NCBI RefSeq assembly: GCF_002443255.2 | Contig: NW_019211460.1 | Coordinates: forward strand, 35,473,498-35,537,497 | Length of the DNA stretch: 64,000 bases | Origin: Varroa destructor | Taxonomy: Eukaryota; Arthropoda; Arachnida; Mesostigmata; Varroidae | Direction: 5' to 3' | Part shown: positions 24,057-37,091 of the stretch, one piece after another | Layout: each line of letters begins with the position of its first letter | Numbering within the stretch: position 1 is the stretch's first letter | The notes under the pieces: model-generated | Database searches by the model: none | What the model saw: only the letters and a program-made list of their open reading frames with translations | What the model was told of the DNA's origin: nothing | Made by a program: the position numbers and the translations under genes

Positions 24057-25426
24057 CTAGGTTTTACGGGGAAACTCGGAACCGGCAACTTCGAAGGCGC
24101 AGTACCACAGCCAGGCATGGCAGAGAAATAATAACATGAAGGCTGCTATCGCCCATAATTTAAAGTCTTCAGGAATCACCGCACATCTGGTCCTTGTCAG
24201 TTGCTTTTTCGTTGATCGACGAACTCTTTTTGTGGATCGCCTACGAGGATAGATTAACGCGGAAGGATATATTGCAGACATTTTCGTTGGCAACAAACCG
24301 TCGCTGTCTACCGAAGCTACGCCAGGTGCAGTGGGTATCGTCCGATCATTAGAATTAGGAGAGACTTTGTCCTTTTGCAACGGTTTAGTCATTTCATTTG
24401 TATCGACCATCAAACCTGAATGTGTCGTTTGTGACTGCATTTGTGTCTGCCTTATTGGAGACTTTATCTCGTTTGTAGTTGACGATTCCGCATTGCCTGG
24501 GCTAGCGTGGTCACTTTTATCGATTGCAATATGTTTGCAGACTCTAAGCATCTTTCGGACGGACTCGTCATTCCTTAGTTCCACAAAACCTGTTGTCTCC
24601 ACAGGTCTAGTAATCGGCAGATCAATTCCGTTGATGTTTAGGTTCTCGTCGATATCCCTAGATATCGCCGCCGCTTTGCGGTCCACCACCCTCAGTGTGT
24701 CACGCAAATTTGTCTCATGTGGCATGGTCAGCCGTTGGTACAGGTTCTATATATATAGTTGTATAAAGCAAAGTTAGATAAGTTTTGGTTGTGGGCATTT
24801 CGCTTAGCAGAGGATGCAAGGATCTTATAAATCGTGCGGCAGTAGATAGCATAATTTAAAAGCTATGTTCCTTTTACGGTGGTTAGTTAGGTCTTGTTCA
24901 AGGTATTCTGCAGGTAAAGGAAGGCCCAGGTTTGCAATTGTTACTACGTGAGAAACAAGATACTTTTGCGATACTTTTGCGAGATGCGATCACTCTCGTT
25001 GTAAACTAACCGAACACCATGTTTGATTTGAGCCCCTTAATGCTCTTCGTTGTAATTTCGCCTGCCGGTATATTCACGGTTCTAACTACCGAAGCATATG
25101 TAAGGGGGTAAATTAATGTGTCTACTTCGACGAGGGCAATTAAAGCATCAATCACGTAAAAAAAAATTAAACCAGAAAGGTGAACTTTTGGGACACCATA
25201 CCTGTTGCTGTCTCACATGTAAATCAAGTAGTAGTGCATTGAGAGGTGCTGGAAAAGCGTCTTGTCGTAGAATTACCTTTGCTTTTGCTAGGTGTACACC
25301 TTTCGAAAATAAATAGCATACGCTGATAGCCTTGTTGTATGCGCGTTCCTCGATACGAAATATCTTTAAAAAAGTAGCACGATGCTGTTTTGAAGCTTCG
25401 ATGATTTCTAGGTCCTCCCGATCGGT
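24057..25426 (-). CDS. Unrecognised tail-anchored protein, two 3' exons (5' end incomplete)
   Basis: The terminal exon runs 24746 to 24057 (230 codons with stop), after an acceptor TATATATAG preceded by a CTAAC and T-rich tract. The exon before it runs 25426 to 25202 (75 codons) and ends CAG, then GTATGG. Both junctions are phase 0 and the frame stays open. The upstream exon encodes a helical, charged segment (REDLEIIEASKQHR, then KIFRIEERAYNKAI) with coiled-coil character and contains no ATG, so a 5' exon is missing. A later start at 24725 (MPHETNLRDTL) is possible. The middle is Ser/Thr/Asp/Asn-rich and probably disordered. A basic patch (RRRSTKRVRRSTKK) comes shortly before one membrane span (WAIAAFMLLFLCHAWLW), with a tail of about 14 residues. 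The layout suggests a tail-anchored membrane protein with a cytosolic or nuclear body. I do not recognise the family. The upstream exon could also start at 25438. Confidence 0.55.
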
Positions 25427-25438
25427 CTGCTTGAACGT

Positions 25439-27186
25439 CTAGTTTACAACTGATTAACATAAATGAACAGACGGCAACTTCACGCTTCAAGCTAGGCTCT
25501 AGGCTTAAAGACTACTTATACATAGTATTTCCATAGTGTATAACAAAATAAGTGAAAGCCATCAGTCCAAAGCCTCAGGTTTTGTTATTGAAATTTATAA
25601 GTAATCTTCGTTTTTTCATACGCTAAGATATATTACAACGGCGCTTGAGGTAGACATGTATGTAGTCCCGTGAAGTCTATCCATCCAACTTTTATGTTTA
25701 CGACAGCCGCAGAGATTAATTGATTGAATACGTTTGCAACCCAAAAATATTTACATTATTTAGTGTAAAGACCGCCAGACGCAAAGCAAATAAGCAAGTT
25801 AGCTTGTAATAATATAGCCGTACTAAAAATATGCTAACATAAAAAGTAATCTCTTTCAAGCTTAGAATTTGAGCGCTATGATAAATTGGCAGGCCCGAAC
25901 TCCCACCTACAAGCTCGCGGATCGCTCACTTGCGTTTTAAAACTAGTAGTTAATGGCGTTTCAATTTTGCGGATGTTGAGCACTTACAATCCGTGACAAA
26001 TGATAAGAGTCGTTATTATTCAGTTAAACTATATTACTGAGAAATTATTTTCTTCGGGGCTTCCAATAAACCCGAGTGTATGAAGACGGTCGCTGACAAG
26101 CGTATTCACTGGCAGCTCCAAAAGAGTTTGTGCGTTCTGTTTGTTCGTAGCAGAGGTAATAATTATAAACGGCAGTATCGATAGGCAGCCTAACTCGTAA
26201 TTAGAGTCTTTTAAGCGTCGTACTGTTCTAAGTTTCGCCAACTCATTAGTACAATTAAATAGGTCGTTTTCTATCACAGGCAGGGTTCCTAAGTGGTTCG
26301 AGTTTCACGTTCGGACTATCATAGGGCACAGTATAGACGGCTACCCCTTATTTGGCCTAGCGCCTCGCTTGTGTCCTGCCGCTTATGAGCAAACATGCCG
26401 CCATTGAAGCTGTGTCAGATCTATAACTGTTGCTTATGTTCACATTCGAGCTATTTTAATACACTAACCCATTTGAGATAACTGGACATGTAATCTCTCT
26501 CGCTAATGCATCCAGAGCTTTGGAGTTTTGTTTGATGGTCATATGCTTGCCTGCATCATTTCAAAGTACAATTATGTATATACATGCAAAATAAGTTGAA
26601 TGCGCAGTATAGCTGAGGATTGTTCACAGACGCACATACCTGTCTTCGTCCGAAAAAAAAGATACCCTTTAAATAAATGGTACGGCTTATTAAAGCGTGG
26701 GTAACTTTTTTAACTTAAGGACGATATGTTGTTCCTTTGAGTGATAACACCGACATATGACCAGCGTTCTTTTGATTTCGCTAAAAGGCAAATAGACGTT
26801 TAACATTTGATCTTGACAGATACGATAACTTAAATCGCGCATTACTGAGAAGATATTGTCCTATGATTACTAAACAAAGAATCCAAGACAAGTAGAAGTC
26901 AAAAAGAAGTTCTACACAATAACAAAATTACAGGTGTAATAACCACTTCATTGCGACAGATCACTCCTCGATGCTACAGGCGTTATTTGAATTTCGAGAG
27001 AGCTCGAATAATTAAAATAGAAGACGCCGACATACAGCCCATTGAAAGCTATTTTTGTTCATATATCTGCGCAAAAGGTTAGATTATTCGCAGTGCTTCC
27101 ATGTTCTGTAGTTTTAACAACACGACTTTGAACGTAGATCAGGTCCGTCGTCCTAATGGATGCTCTTGTAGCGAAAGTTGACATCT
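25439..27186. other. Intergenic or intronic; missing 5' exon probably here
   Basis: The 5' exon of the gene ending at 24057 should lie here or further right. A minus-strand frame at 26029-26277 (82 codons, begins GTG) is open and includes ELAKLRTVRRLKDSNYEL, but I see no good donor, so I do not join it. No poly(A) signal for the gene ending at 27187 was certain. Confidence 0.3.
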
Positions 27187-30100
27187 TTACAACTCGTACC
27201 ATTTTCGTTTGTGGCGAATCTTTATCATCTCTTCTGTACGAAACAGTAGTTTAGTATGTAAAACAGCAAGGATTAGGAGAAGCAGGATAACCCACCACGC
27301 ACGTACTTGGACATGCCTCCACCCTACCTGGTCTCTACGATAAAGTTGACATCTACAGGAAGTGTCGGCCATGGCATTATTGGTGGATTTCGATTGTTCG
27401 TTTTCAGCTGAAACATTTGATATCTGATCTTGACTTTTTTTCCATTCTCTACTAACCTCACGAGCAAATGTGCTTTTATTAGTATGTTCCGAGGAAAGAG
27501 TATGTTCAGATCTAACGTCTTTAACACCATTATTAGAAAGAGAATTACAAGCGCCCGATTCTGAAAGGAAAGACACGCTTTGGTCGGTTTCACTTCCAGC
27601 GGATTTCGTTGTTACACTCACTTGCGGCTTTATATATGAGGCGCCAGAACCAGAAAAAATGCCTTCCGATTCTGCTTGCCGCGTCGGCAGCCGGCGCAAC
27701 CGGGACTTCGAAGGGTCTTTGGTGACTGTTGATTCCTCATCAGTCAGTACACTTGCGGTCTTTCGCAGTATGCCTGAACCAGTTAACAACAACAGCTCTC
27801 CTGAGCCACTTTTTGATGTTCTTGAGCTCGCAGTGGATTGCTTAGTTTTCGTCGAGTCCATCGGTGACGATAATTCACTAGAATCTTTCGAGCGAACAGC
27901 TTTAAACCCTCCTTGCGTGTTCATTGACACGCTTGAACCTTGGGAAAAACAAGTTCTAAGAGACGGCATTTTACGCCTTGATTTTCTTCTGCCCTTCTCG
28001 TAGGACATTTCCGCATGTGGTTCATTAGATAAATTGTCAGAATTACTTAATGTTTGATTCTTTCCTGCTTTTGGTAACCGTTTATAATAATTATATGCCT
28101 TCTTTTCCAATTTTCTGACACCCTCATCCAAAGAATATGAGTCTCCCAATCTTTGTTTAGTTATTGTTATTTTATGGATCTTTCCAGACTTTGTTGCTGT
28201 CTTTAGTTTTGTTGATTGGTCAATTTTTGCCTCTATGATCCCTTTTCCTCGAAGATCTGTTTCCCCATTTGTATCTGGACCTATGTCTGGCACTCCGGTT
28301 TGTTCTAAATGTTGTTGTGGATCACTCGCAGGAATGGTAGTCTTCTTTTTTATCTGTTTTTTAGGTGGCCTCCCTGTTCATTCAGAATCGCATATTATCA
28401 TTAGAGAGGCTGTTAGATTAGTTATACAAATATATATATATATATATATATTTGTATCGGAAAATCTGATGATTAATAAATGTTCAATACTATTTATTTG
28501 AAAGAGATGACAGCAGAACCCCGATCATTCCGGTTATGCTTCAGGACTGTTTGGATACAGGAGGTAACTTGAACGATGGTAACGAATGAAGTTCGTTGAC
28601 AAGCCAACAATTACAGAGACATCTTCGTAGATGTCCAGACCATTTTTCCCCATCAGCAATTTTGTTTACCTAAAATTTTATAACCCTTTACGATTTTATC
28701 TTAGTACCTGAGTAAAGATAGTTTCGCTGACAGACTCTATCACTAAACCTTTAAAAGTCGCTATTTTGAGTAAATTGAAACCTTTAAGCTCAGGTGAGAT
28801 GAGTGGCTAGTTGTTATTCAAACTCCACTTACCGCAATTAATCTTGGAATCGAAAAAAGCTTACTTCGTGATAAAGTTATAGAAAGAACAAATAAGGCAT
28901 ACCAAACTCGGGACGCTTGGCAGAAGCTTCGGATGGAAATTGTGATCTACGCGTAGCGCCGTAGGTTTTAGGTTTATACCTCTTTCCACCTAAAAAGTTT
29001 TCATTAGTTATAGGTTGTAGATTAAAAGTGAAAACACTTCTATAATTAGAGTGGGACCTTTCTAAGATCGTAAAATTCCCCTCGCGATGTTCAATCTCAT
29101 ATTAATATTTAATATTTCACTAGCCATATTACCAACTATTGCTAAAATTGTGCGGATAGAATCTGTTGCGTGTGCTCTTGCGCACAAGTCTAATCGTTAT
29201 AGTCCTATTATCATTGTCATGTACGGTTACAGAGCCTTCGAAAGAATTATATAGCTAACTCCCTAACCCAAACAAATGGAAATATAGTTCATACCAATTC
29301 TTGATGGGACTAAACGTGCTCCCATTGGTCGAGTAGGCGAATACCGAGTTGTACTCGAGCCTCTTGAAACATAGCCGCCTAAGAAAAACGCAAACGCAAA
29401 TTCCACATGTCCTATTTGTGTCCATTGTACTTACAGTACGAGAACTAAGATTTTTCTTTATGAATTACGTTGATTTAAAAGTATACTGCAATGTTCGTTC
29501 GAATCGTATTATAAATTCATGTTCTAAGAATCGATCGTTCGCTTATACAAGATCTCGAGTTAGAAATTTCCTCAGCACTGACAGACGTAATGAAGAACCT
29601 TCACTGACATCAGATCTCCCATTCTGCGTACAAATTTGAAATTAACCTAGAGCAAGTGACAAACAGAAAAAGACAACTACATAAACGGCCGTCATAGTAG
29701 ATACACGGTGTAGTGATGTACATTTTACAATATACTTTTAATTAAAATAGGCAGCAATTATTAAGTAGGTATATATATGAACTAAAATCCAAAACTTATC
29801 TATCCTATAAGAGGCGACGCAGTTTACCAAATGCTAAGGCAGCGTTCACGTATTATGCGTGCAGTGCGCTACGTTTGGCGTCTGTGTATACGCTACCGAC
29901 TTTTTTCATCTTACATCTATAAAAAGTGTAATTGTTTTGTACTTTGTTAGATACTTGTGAACAGACGTATCTGTCACGTTTCTGCATAGTTGTGAGTGTG
30001 GCTGATTTGTGAGCTATACTGCAATGTCAGAGTGTGCATTTGAGACCCTTTTTGTACCAATCGCAGGGGTCGTATACCTTCCATATAGTGACGTTATCCA

Positions 30101-33100
30101 AACAAAAATATGAAAGCAATTCATGCAAAGGAATATCCACAGCTACATATTTAATAGACAATACTATATAATTTGAACAACTCATTTTCGATGTTTTCGC
30201 TTGCAGTATACGTAAAAGCTAATTGATCTTATACCAAACCGAAGTCGTTGCGATCATACGTGGTATCTATCACACGCAACCTTAAGTGTCACAAAAGATG
30301 ATTCTACTTACTCCAGTTAAAAATAGGCTTCATGGTTGTCTAACTTAGGCTTATACTTATATCTGCGTATATCATATGGGTAACATTTAGGATACTTGGT
30401 ACGTGTCCAAAATCAAGCCGAAAGCTAATATACATTGAAAGCCTTAAGCACTACCCCTAGGTGTCTTCGGACTTGGCGTAAAATCGCATTTCAGAACGGG
30501 TAATTCCCATTTTAACTGTAAAGTGAGAAATTTTTCATTAAAATATCATTCTTAACCCAGTACTTAACAATTAGGTTTTGCGCAGGGGAGCTAGAGATCC
30601 ACCCTACCAGGTCAGCGTACAGCGTAGTCGCAGCTCAAGCTTGACGAACTCCCAAGTTCAGATAGCAATCGATCGACATAAAGTTAAACCATCTTGCTGA
30701 GGATCAAGAGGATTGTTCACCACAATAGAAATTATGTCACCGACTGCTGCTTTTTCCAGAAACCTGAAACGGAACATTACGAATCAGGCCAGTAGTTTTC
30801 CGGCAAGGCCTTTGTTACGAACGGCCGACCCGAACGGCTCCGAAACGCAGCACGATGCTTCGGATAACCTTCAGAGGAAACTATACACGTGGTGTTGCTG
30901 ACGCGTCTGTTAGCTTAATAAATCTAGTATTTAACTGCGTTTGTTTTTCTGTTTACTAAATGTTTTAATCGCAGGCTCTGGCAAAAAAAGAGCAGTTGCG
31001 TTCTTCATCCTGTGGCAATGATACCGGTTGCAGGTTGAATGGTAACACCTTTTATGACCTTCAACAGTATGTGTGCTTTGTTAGAGTTTTCAATTGAGCA
31101 GCTGGGACCGACGGTGATAGAGCAAACTGTGAGATCTATCATTGACACAACCAGTTAGGACCAGGTTAACTCTATTTTCTGGAGATGGGGTAGTTGTTGG
31201 TAGTTCCAATATGTTTTCAATACAAGAAGAAAGGGCGCACGTTTAATGTCGACAGCGTGCATTAGGCTAAGCGTCTCTTGTTGTTTTACTCAATGAGATA
31301 CAAAGGAATAAATATAAAGTTACTAATAACTTAGTAACCATCTATATTCACACAGGTCGCGTAGTACGTATCAATAACGGGGTGTTAGTAACAATCTCTG
31401 TTCTTTCTCATTTAGCTGCTACTGTCCGAGCAACCGCATTGACACCGGTAGCTTAAATCTAAAATTATTCGTTAAGCGTTTCACATAACATATTGAAGGA
31501 CCAGTCCATGCAACTCGGAATATATCGTAAATGTTAACCCAGCAACGCAACGTTCAGTATTTTTTAAAACTTGACCTTTGTATAAGCGTTGTTTCGGAAG
31601 AACATAATGCTCTTGACTTTAAAAATTTATCACAGACATGTCGGACGGGAGAATCAAACATAGTACTCGTAGAAGGAAATGATATAATCAAGTAGCGATA
31701 CCATAGTTTAATAATTCTCCCATAATAAATAGAGCTAACAAAATGTGATCATCGTGATAAATGAAGAAGTTTTAGACCCGCTAACCAAGACCACATTATA
31801 TAGAGCGCCCCATTTTAATTACAGATAACGTTTTTTTTGCTTTAATAACGAAAGCTAGATCTCATAGCGTGGTAGTTATTGGCAGATTATGCATAATGTA
31901 ACACATCTGGTAATGATCATTTTAGCTTTCCTGACACATTTGTTTTTTTTTATTCACGATCTGACATGATTGTAGGTAGATCTCAGAGTTATTTTCTCTT
32001 TAAAAGCGTGAGAGATCCTAGGCCCATTGTACAAACTTCATTAAAACCCAACTGAAGTGGTCTAAAGATTTTGAATCGTACAATCTAGACGGCTAACTGG
32101 GTCGCCCAAACTGAATCGTATGATAACAATATTGAGACATATCTCGTGGAAATGCTATTATTTTGAGCCGTATGCTACAAAAAGGGGCCATACCGTTGGA
32201 AACTATGTTTTCGAAATCCATGTCCATTTCACAAATCGCCATATTCCCATACCACAAAGCAGCGCCACGTTTGGGACGCATTCTTTCCTCATGAAACGTA
32301 CCTATTTTCATCTTACACAAGCTTTAAATTCTACTCTTGGATATTATTGGTCCTTAGATTTCAGGAAATGTTTATAAGTTGTATTGTTACTACTACTTCA
32401 GTGCAGCTTTCATCGCAGAGGTAGAAACGCATGATCAACGTACATTGTATCCATTTATCCGCAGAAACATCTGTTATGTCTTTTTTTATGTAGGTTGCAT
32501 TTGTTTAATATTTATAATACTGTATTTTTTGTACATCTGTATAGCACTACTTCATAAATGTGTTTGACCGTAGTTTTTCCGTAGTGTTTCCACTTTTTTG
32601 TATCATACAATTATAAACGAATATAGGCTATACTAATCTAACATAGGGAGTAGTAGTTGGGAACTATTACCGTCTGTTGTATCCTCGTCTCGAACAACGG
32701 GACCCGTGGAATATGACGTTCCGTATTCACCTCGCACGTCTGAAAGGCACAAGGTCAACTCTCACGGACTTATTTCTATTCATATGGTAAAATCTACTGT
32801 TATATGTTTATTGAAACTATCTACATATACAAATGCAGTCTAAAAATTCGTGGACAGTTCAGGATTTAGTCATGATATGTAACGGAAATAATTTTGCAGC
32901 AAAATTGTCACGGGGGCATCGTCAACACAGTTTCTACGCATAGTACGGGGCAATCTGATAGTCAAAAACCATTTAAATGACAGCTATTGCACCTTAAACC
33001 TAGAACGCCATGACCTGACAATATAGTAGTATGGGAATAGTTTGACGATGGTATTGAGCTGTCTCTATTACAAATGTGTTGTGCATAAACCCGTCCTAAA

Positions 33101-34233
33101 TTACAGCCGTTCACGTACACCTATTACTTCAAGTGTACGTTAGTAAAGTGCCTCAACCTATTTATAGGTATGAAGCGCTTTTTGTGTTAGCCGTGGGTGT
33201 CGAATGGGGTGATGGGCATGAATGTTTATGATCATTAGCCAGCTTGTGCTATTAGATTTCATTGATTTCTTCGTATCGCAAAATGTCACACTACATACCT
33301 ATATGCGTGTTAATTTTGCTACGGTAGTTCCCTTGTGGAAAGCCGTCTCGGGAGTGGCACTATGGGCTTTTAGAAGATTCTAGTGCGAGTTTTCACTTAC
33401 TAAGCATTTTCATATACTGTGGATCAATAATAGCGCTCTGAGTGTGAAATAATAAGGGACAAGACAGTAAGAACGTCCGTTTACGTTTCAAACTGGTTTA
33501 ATTTCAGTGAACTTCGATACAAATAAAACACCTTCACTCTCTTTAGCTACAGAACACGAAGTTCTGGCACAATTACAATTATATATTGGTCATCTCAAAA
33601 GAAACTATAAAACTATTCACAAACGTTTGCGTTGTCCGTCTGCATCCATTGATTTCTGCAGTCTGTCGGGCAGCTAGAGCTGGTTCACGATTCGAATTTT
33701 GGATGGCACTTTATTAGCTAAAATGGTGATACGGTGGTCATGTAATTCTGCTAATGTACGAAGCAGGATCGTTAAAAAGAACATCAAATACCTCCATCAG
33801 TGTCTAATCGAGGGGATTGTTTCATCACGGTATATGTTCTTGTAGTTTGATTCGAATAGTCCTCTCTTGGCTGGCTTGCTGCGGCCATTTGAAGAGATCT
33901 CATGGACGCTCTACTGATCCAATGGACAGTCCCGTGTTGCCACGTTCCAGCAACCAATGTTGGTTTTGGCCCTTGTCCATGTTTATGTACACAGTGAAAG
34001 GGACCTCGATGCCGATCACTACAGTCATCATCTGCGCTTAGCAGCTCAGTCTGCGCACCGCTTTTGGCCCAATCCGAAGCTAAGCTCTTTAAAAACGTTC
34101 TGTCATCGACTTGAACACGAAACTTAGTAACTTCCGGGCTATCAACTTGTTCTTCTGTTTTATTGGCGGTGCATATTATTTCTTTTGACGTTTGTCGTGA
34201 GATAGCGAGCTTTGGTATTGGGTTGTCTGTCAT
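27187..34233 (-). CDS. Unrecognised tail-anchored Ser/Lys-rich protein, two-exon model
   Basis: The large exon, 28373 to 27187, is open throughout (about 395 codons). Before its first ATG (27997) it stays open back to a TGA at 28380, and GAACAG just inside that stop is a possible acceptor. An ATG-initiated exon at 34233-33792 (MTDNPIPKLAISRQ) has in-frame stops immediately upstream and a donor GGAG, then GTATTT. Its phase (1) matches the acceptor, so the join gives 1629 nt, 542 residues. The join is inference: the intron would be 5.4 kb and the pyrimidine tract is weak. The large exon encodes Lys-rich, then Ser/Thr/Gly-rich, probably disordered sequence with a repeated SGSG-type motif (KSGSGELL, LTGSGIL, FSGSGA). 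A CRCQLYRRDQ segment follows, then one membrane span (WWVILLLLILAVLHTKLLF) and a short basic tail. The layout resembles the neighbour ending at 24057 but the sequences are not alignable. Family unknown. Confidence 0.5.
28424..28457. repeat. 34-bp palindrome with (TA)n core
   Basis: ATACAAA and TTTGTAT flank an uninterrupted TA run. It lies about 50 bp upstream (minus-strand sense) of the proposed acceptor at 28373. Confidence 0.85.
28458..33791. other. Long AT-rich tract, intron in the proposed model
   Basis: No exon recognised. The only noteworthy frame is 30734-30901 (plus, ATG start, MSPTAAFSRNLKRN, 55 residues) in a locally GC-richer patch. It has no donor and no family resemblance. Confidence 0.35.
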
Positions 34234-37041
34234 TACTGCAGCCTGAAGTTTTTCTGAAGCTTTCTACTATTCCTATCTGCGGTGACAATTAAAAATCTGA
34301 CAATTTGAATGATTTTGTTTCTTAACGAACGTCCAGGAAACCCTAGACCTTACAAATTTTGTAGCTCGGCTTCGTTTTCTCTGCGAGAAACGTCCATTCC
34401 TAGCTCGAATAGATGCTTCGTTCAATACCTTTTTTTTATTAAGATGCGTCACAGTACCTTTCGACAAATATTGGATAATCAAACAATCACCCAAACCAAA
34501 TATGTCAGTATTCACAAACAGCTTGTAAACGTGTAATAAAGTGGGCGTAGAAAAGACGGAAGAAGAACCCGTATCATGCGCAGTCGCTATTAAATGCGAC
34601 TTTGTTTCCCTGGCTTTCCAAAATACGATCTTCTCCTAACCTCTTTTCTAACGGGTGGAACTATTAGAAGCTTTGACAGACAACTTGATGATTTGACACG
34701 TGCTTTTAGTGTTTACTGCTTTCACAGTATTTAGGTCTCTATCATGTCTGCAAGATTCTCGCCATTTTTCCTCCAGATATGGATTGAGTTCTTAAGCTAA
34801 TCTCGTAAATTTAGAGATATAGTAGAAATGTATGCTTCTATTGGTATTAGCGGCAACCCTTTAAAATATACATAATACTTGGTTTAAGGTCATTAACTTA
34901 CCTTACTGTTTTTAAATGTTATACTCGCTGTTTATTGAAGACAAACTTAAACATCTTCACAACTCCACATTTTTTAAACTAATCCTGCCTCTTATGGTCA
35001 ACGCCGGTTGACCGTAACAAAACGATTAGCCAAATATTCTTTGGGTTGGTACACAAGTTATCAATATTCAAAGCACTTTGCTTTGAAAATAGAGATAACT
35101 TACCAGTTTATCGAGCGCCTCCCGTTTGCTGTTGTGCATTGTACATGTATTTACAAAAATAAAGAGTTTCAACGATTTACCATGAAAGTTTCTAGTTGGC
35201 CTCCATTTTTTTTTATGTTACACAATACAAGCCACCTAAGGGATGATTTCCTTAGCATCCGCTGCGTGGACTTCAAGTCATTTCACTAGCTGGGTATTCG
35301 TGACCTACCCCTAAACATTGTTCATTATAAACAGCACGCTATATACAAGTGGAACCCGGTCCGCCGTAATGGTAAGCAGTCACGTTAACTGCTCTAAGAA
35401 CAAATAATTACACTGATTGTATTATTAAGCTGAACATAACTAGGTTCTTTACATTTCGCTAAACAAACAAACAAACGTACGATTACCGCTAATACCATTC
35501 TACGGGCATTGAGATATTCTGACTTCAGTAAATACAGTTCTCTCTTTGGTCTTAGTCGAACAGCCCTACGTACAAAGATGTTGATAATAGCTTACGTTAA
35601 AGTGCTGCACTGGCTGTTTTTTTGTTTATATGAGGAGGTAAAGATATTTACGCGGAAAGCCTGCATTTAAAGTAATTATTTCCAAAAAAAAAAAAGAAGT
35701 ACACTTCCGACAGAAAAAATATTAATCAGATTCGTTACATCTATTTTATAGTTGTAATGCTTAAATACGTCTGTTTTCATCCGGCTGGCTGCGTACGCCT
35801 ATGTAGGTAAAACGTTTCTTCTTCTCAGTTGACTTCTGCCTAGTTCATAAAATCGAAATAAATGTTATGTTACTGCGTAACACATATCTGTTCGCGTTCT
35901 CCGAAGTAATATGCCATACTATCATATGTTAACCAAAGGACGATGATTATCTAGTTTCTTTTCTTTTTTCTACCAACCTTCAACACGGGTTCCCCGAGAC
36001 AACTGCTTATTACGCGACTATGCAAATGTAATGATAGTAGTTATACATGGAACAATCAGTAGCGGAGCATACCAACACTTAGATCCAGCCTTTTAGTGGT
36101 ACATGAATATATCGATGCCATCGCCAAACGAGGTTCGTAAGCTATTTTCAAACCTTTGTCTAGTTGGGAAGCTTCTGTGTTCTCTAAAAACGATTTTTTT
36201 TTTATAAGGCGATCTTTATTTTGTCTTTCCAACGGATTTCTTTGAGCTTACTTCTATGAAATACATGTTATGGTCTTGATTGGTCGACCTGGTAATTTTT
36301 TCATATTTACCTTTTAGGAAGTAGGGTTTCTTCTTCAGTTTTTCTAAATCTAGCGAGTAACTTTCTAACGTACGAAACATCCCGTAAGTTTGCAAAGGCA
36401 TTTAAAATGGCTATCGCTATTGCTACTAGAAGCTGGTCGCCGAGCCAGCGAATAAGAACGATAATGACAAAGCGCAACTCTCTGTTGAGTAGGAATGCCG
36501 GATCGATACTTTTCTTCCAAGTAAATTTGTGTAAAAGTCGATATTAATAGAAGAACAGGTAGCGGTAAGTACATAGCGCAATATTCTGCTAGTTAATCAT
36601 ACACACTTACTCGTATATGTGCACGTACGTCGTATGAGTAACTTTTAAGTTAGTTCGTTACTAACCTATCCTAGTTAGTTACCAACGTAACTTACCGTAT
36701 ACGTACGCTCTTACATCAGCTATATGTTAAATGTTATTGGGCTTGTAAAGAGATCTGAAGAACAACGTTGTTACGCTTTTACATAATTATTCAGACACTA
36801 ATAATCCATCAATAGAAAGGGCAATGAATTCAGCTGGGTAATTCGTCAGCAACGAGCGCTAAACAATAGTTGCTTTTCACTAAAAAATGACCAAAATTTA
36901 CCCTAATGAGTTGTGTGGCTTATCTGCGCATTGCAAAAAAAGAGTCAAGACTGAAATTGACAATAGTCATGATACCAAAGTTTTTTTTTCTAAACAGTAA
37001 CTCAACATAACACGCTGACACAGCTGCTTGTGGAACCTGTA

Positions 37042-37091
<50 letters not shown>

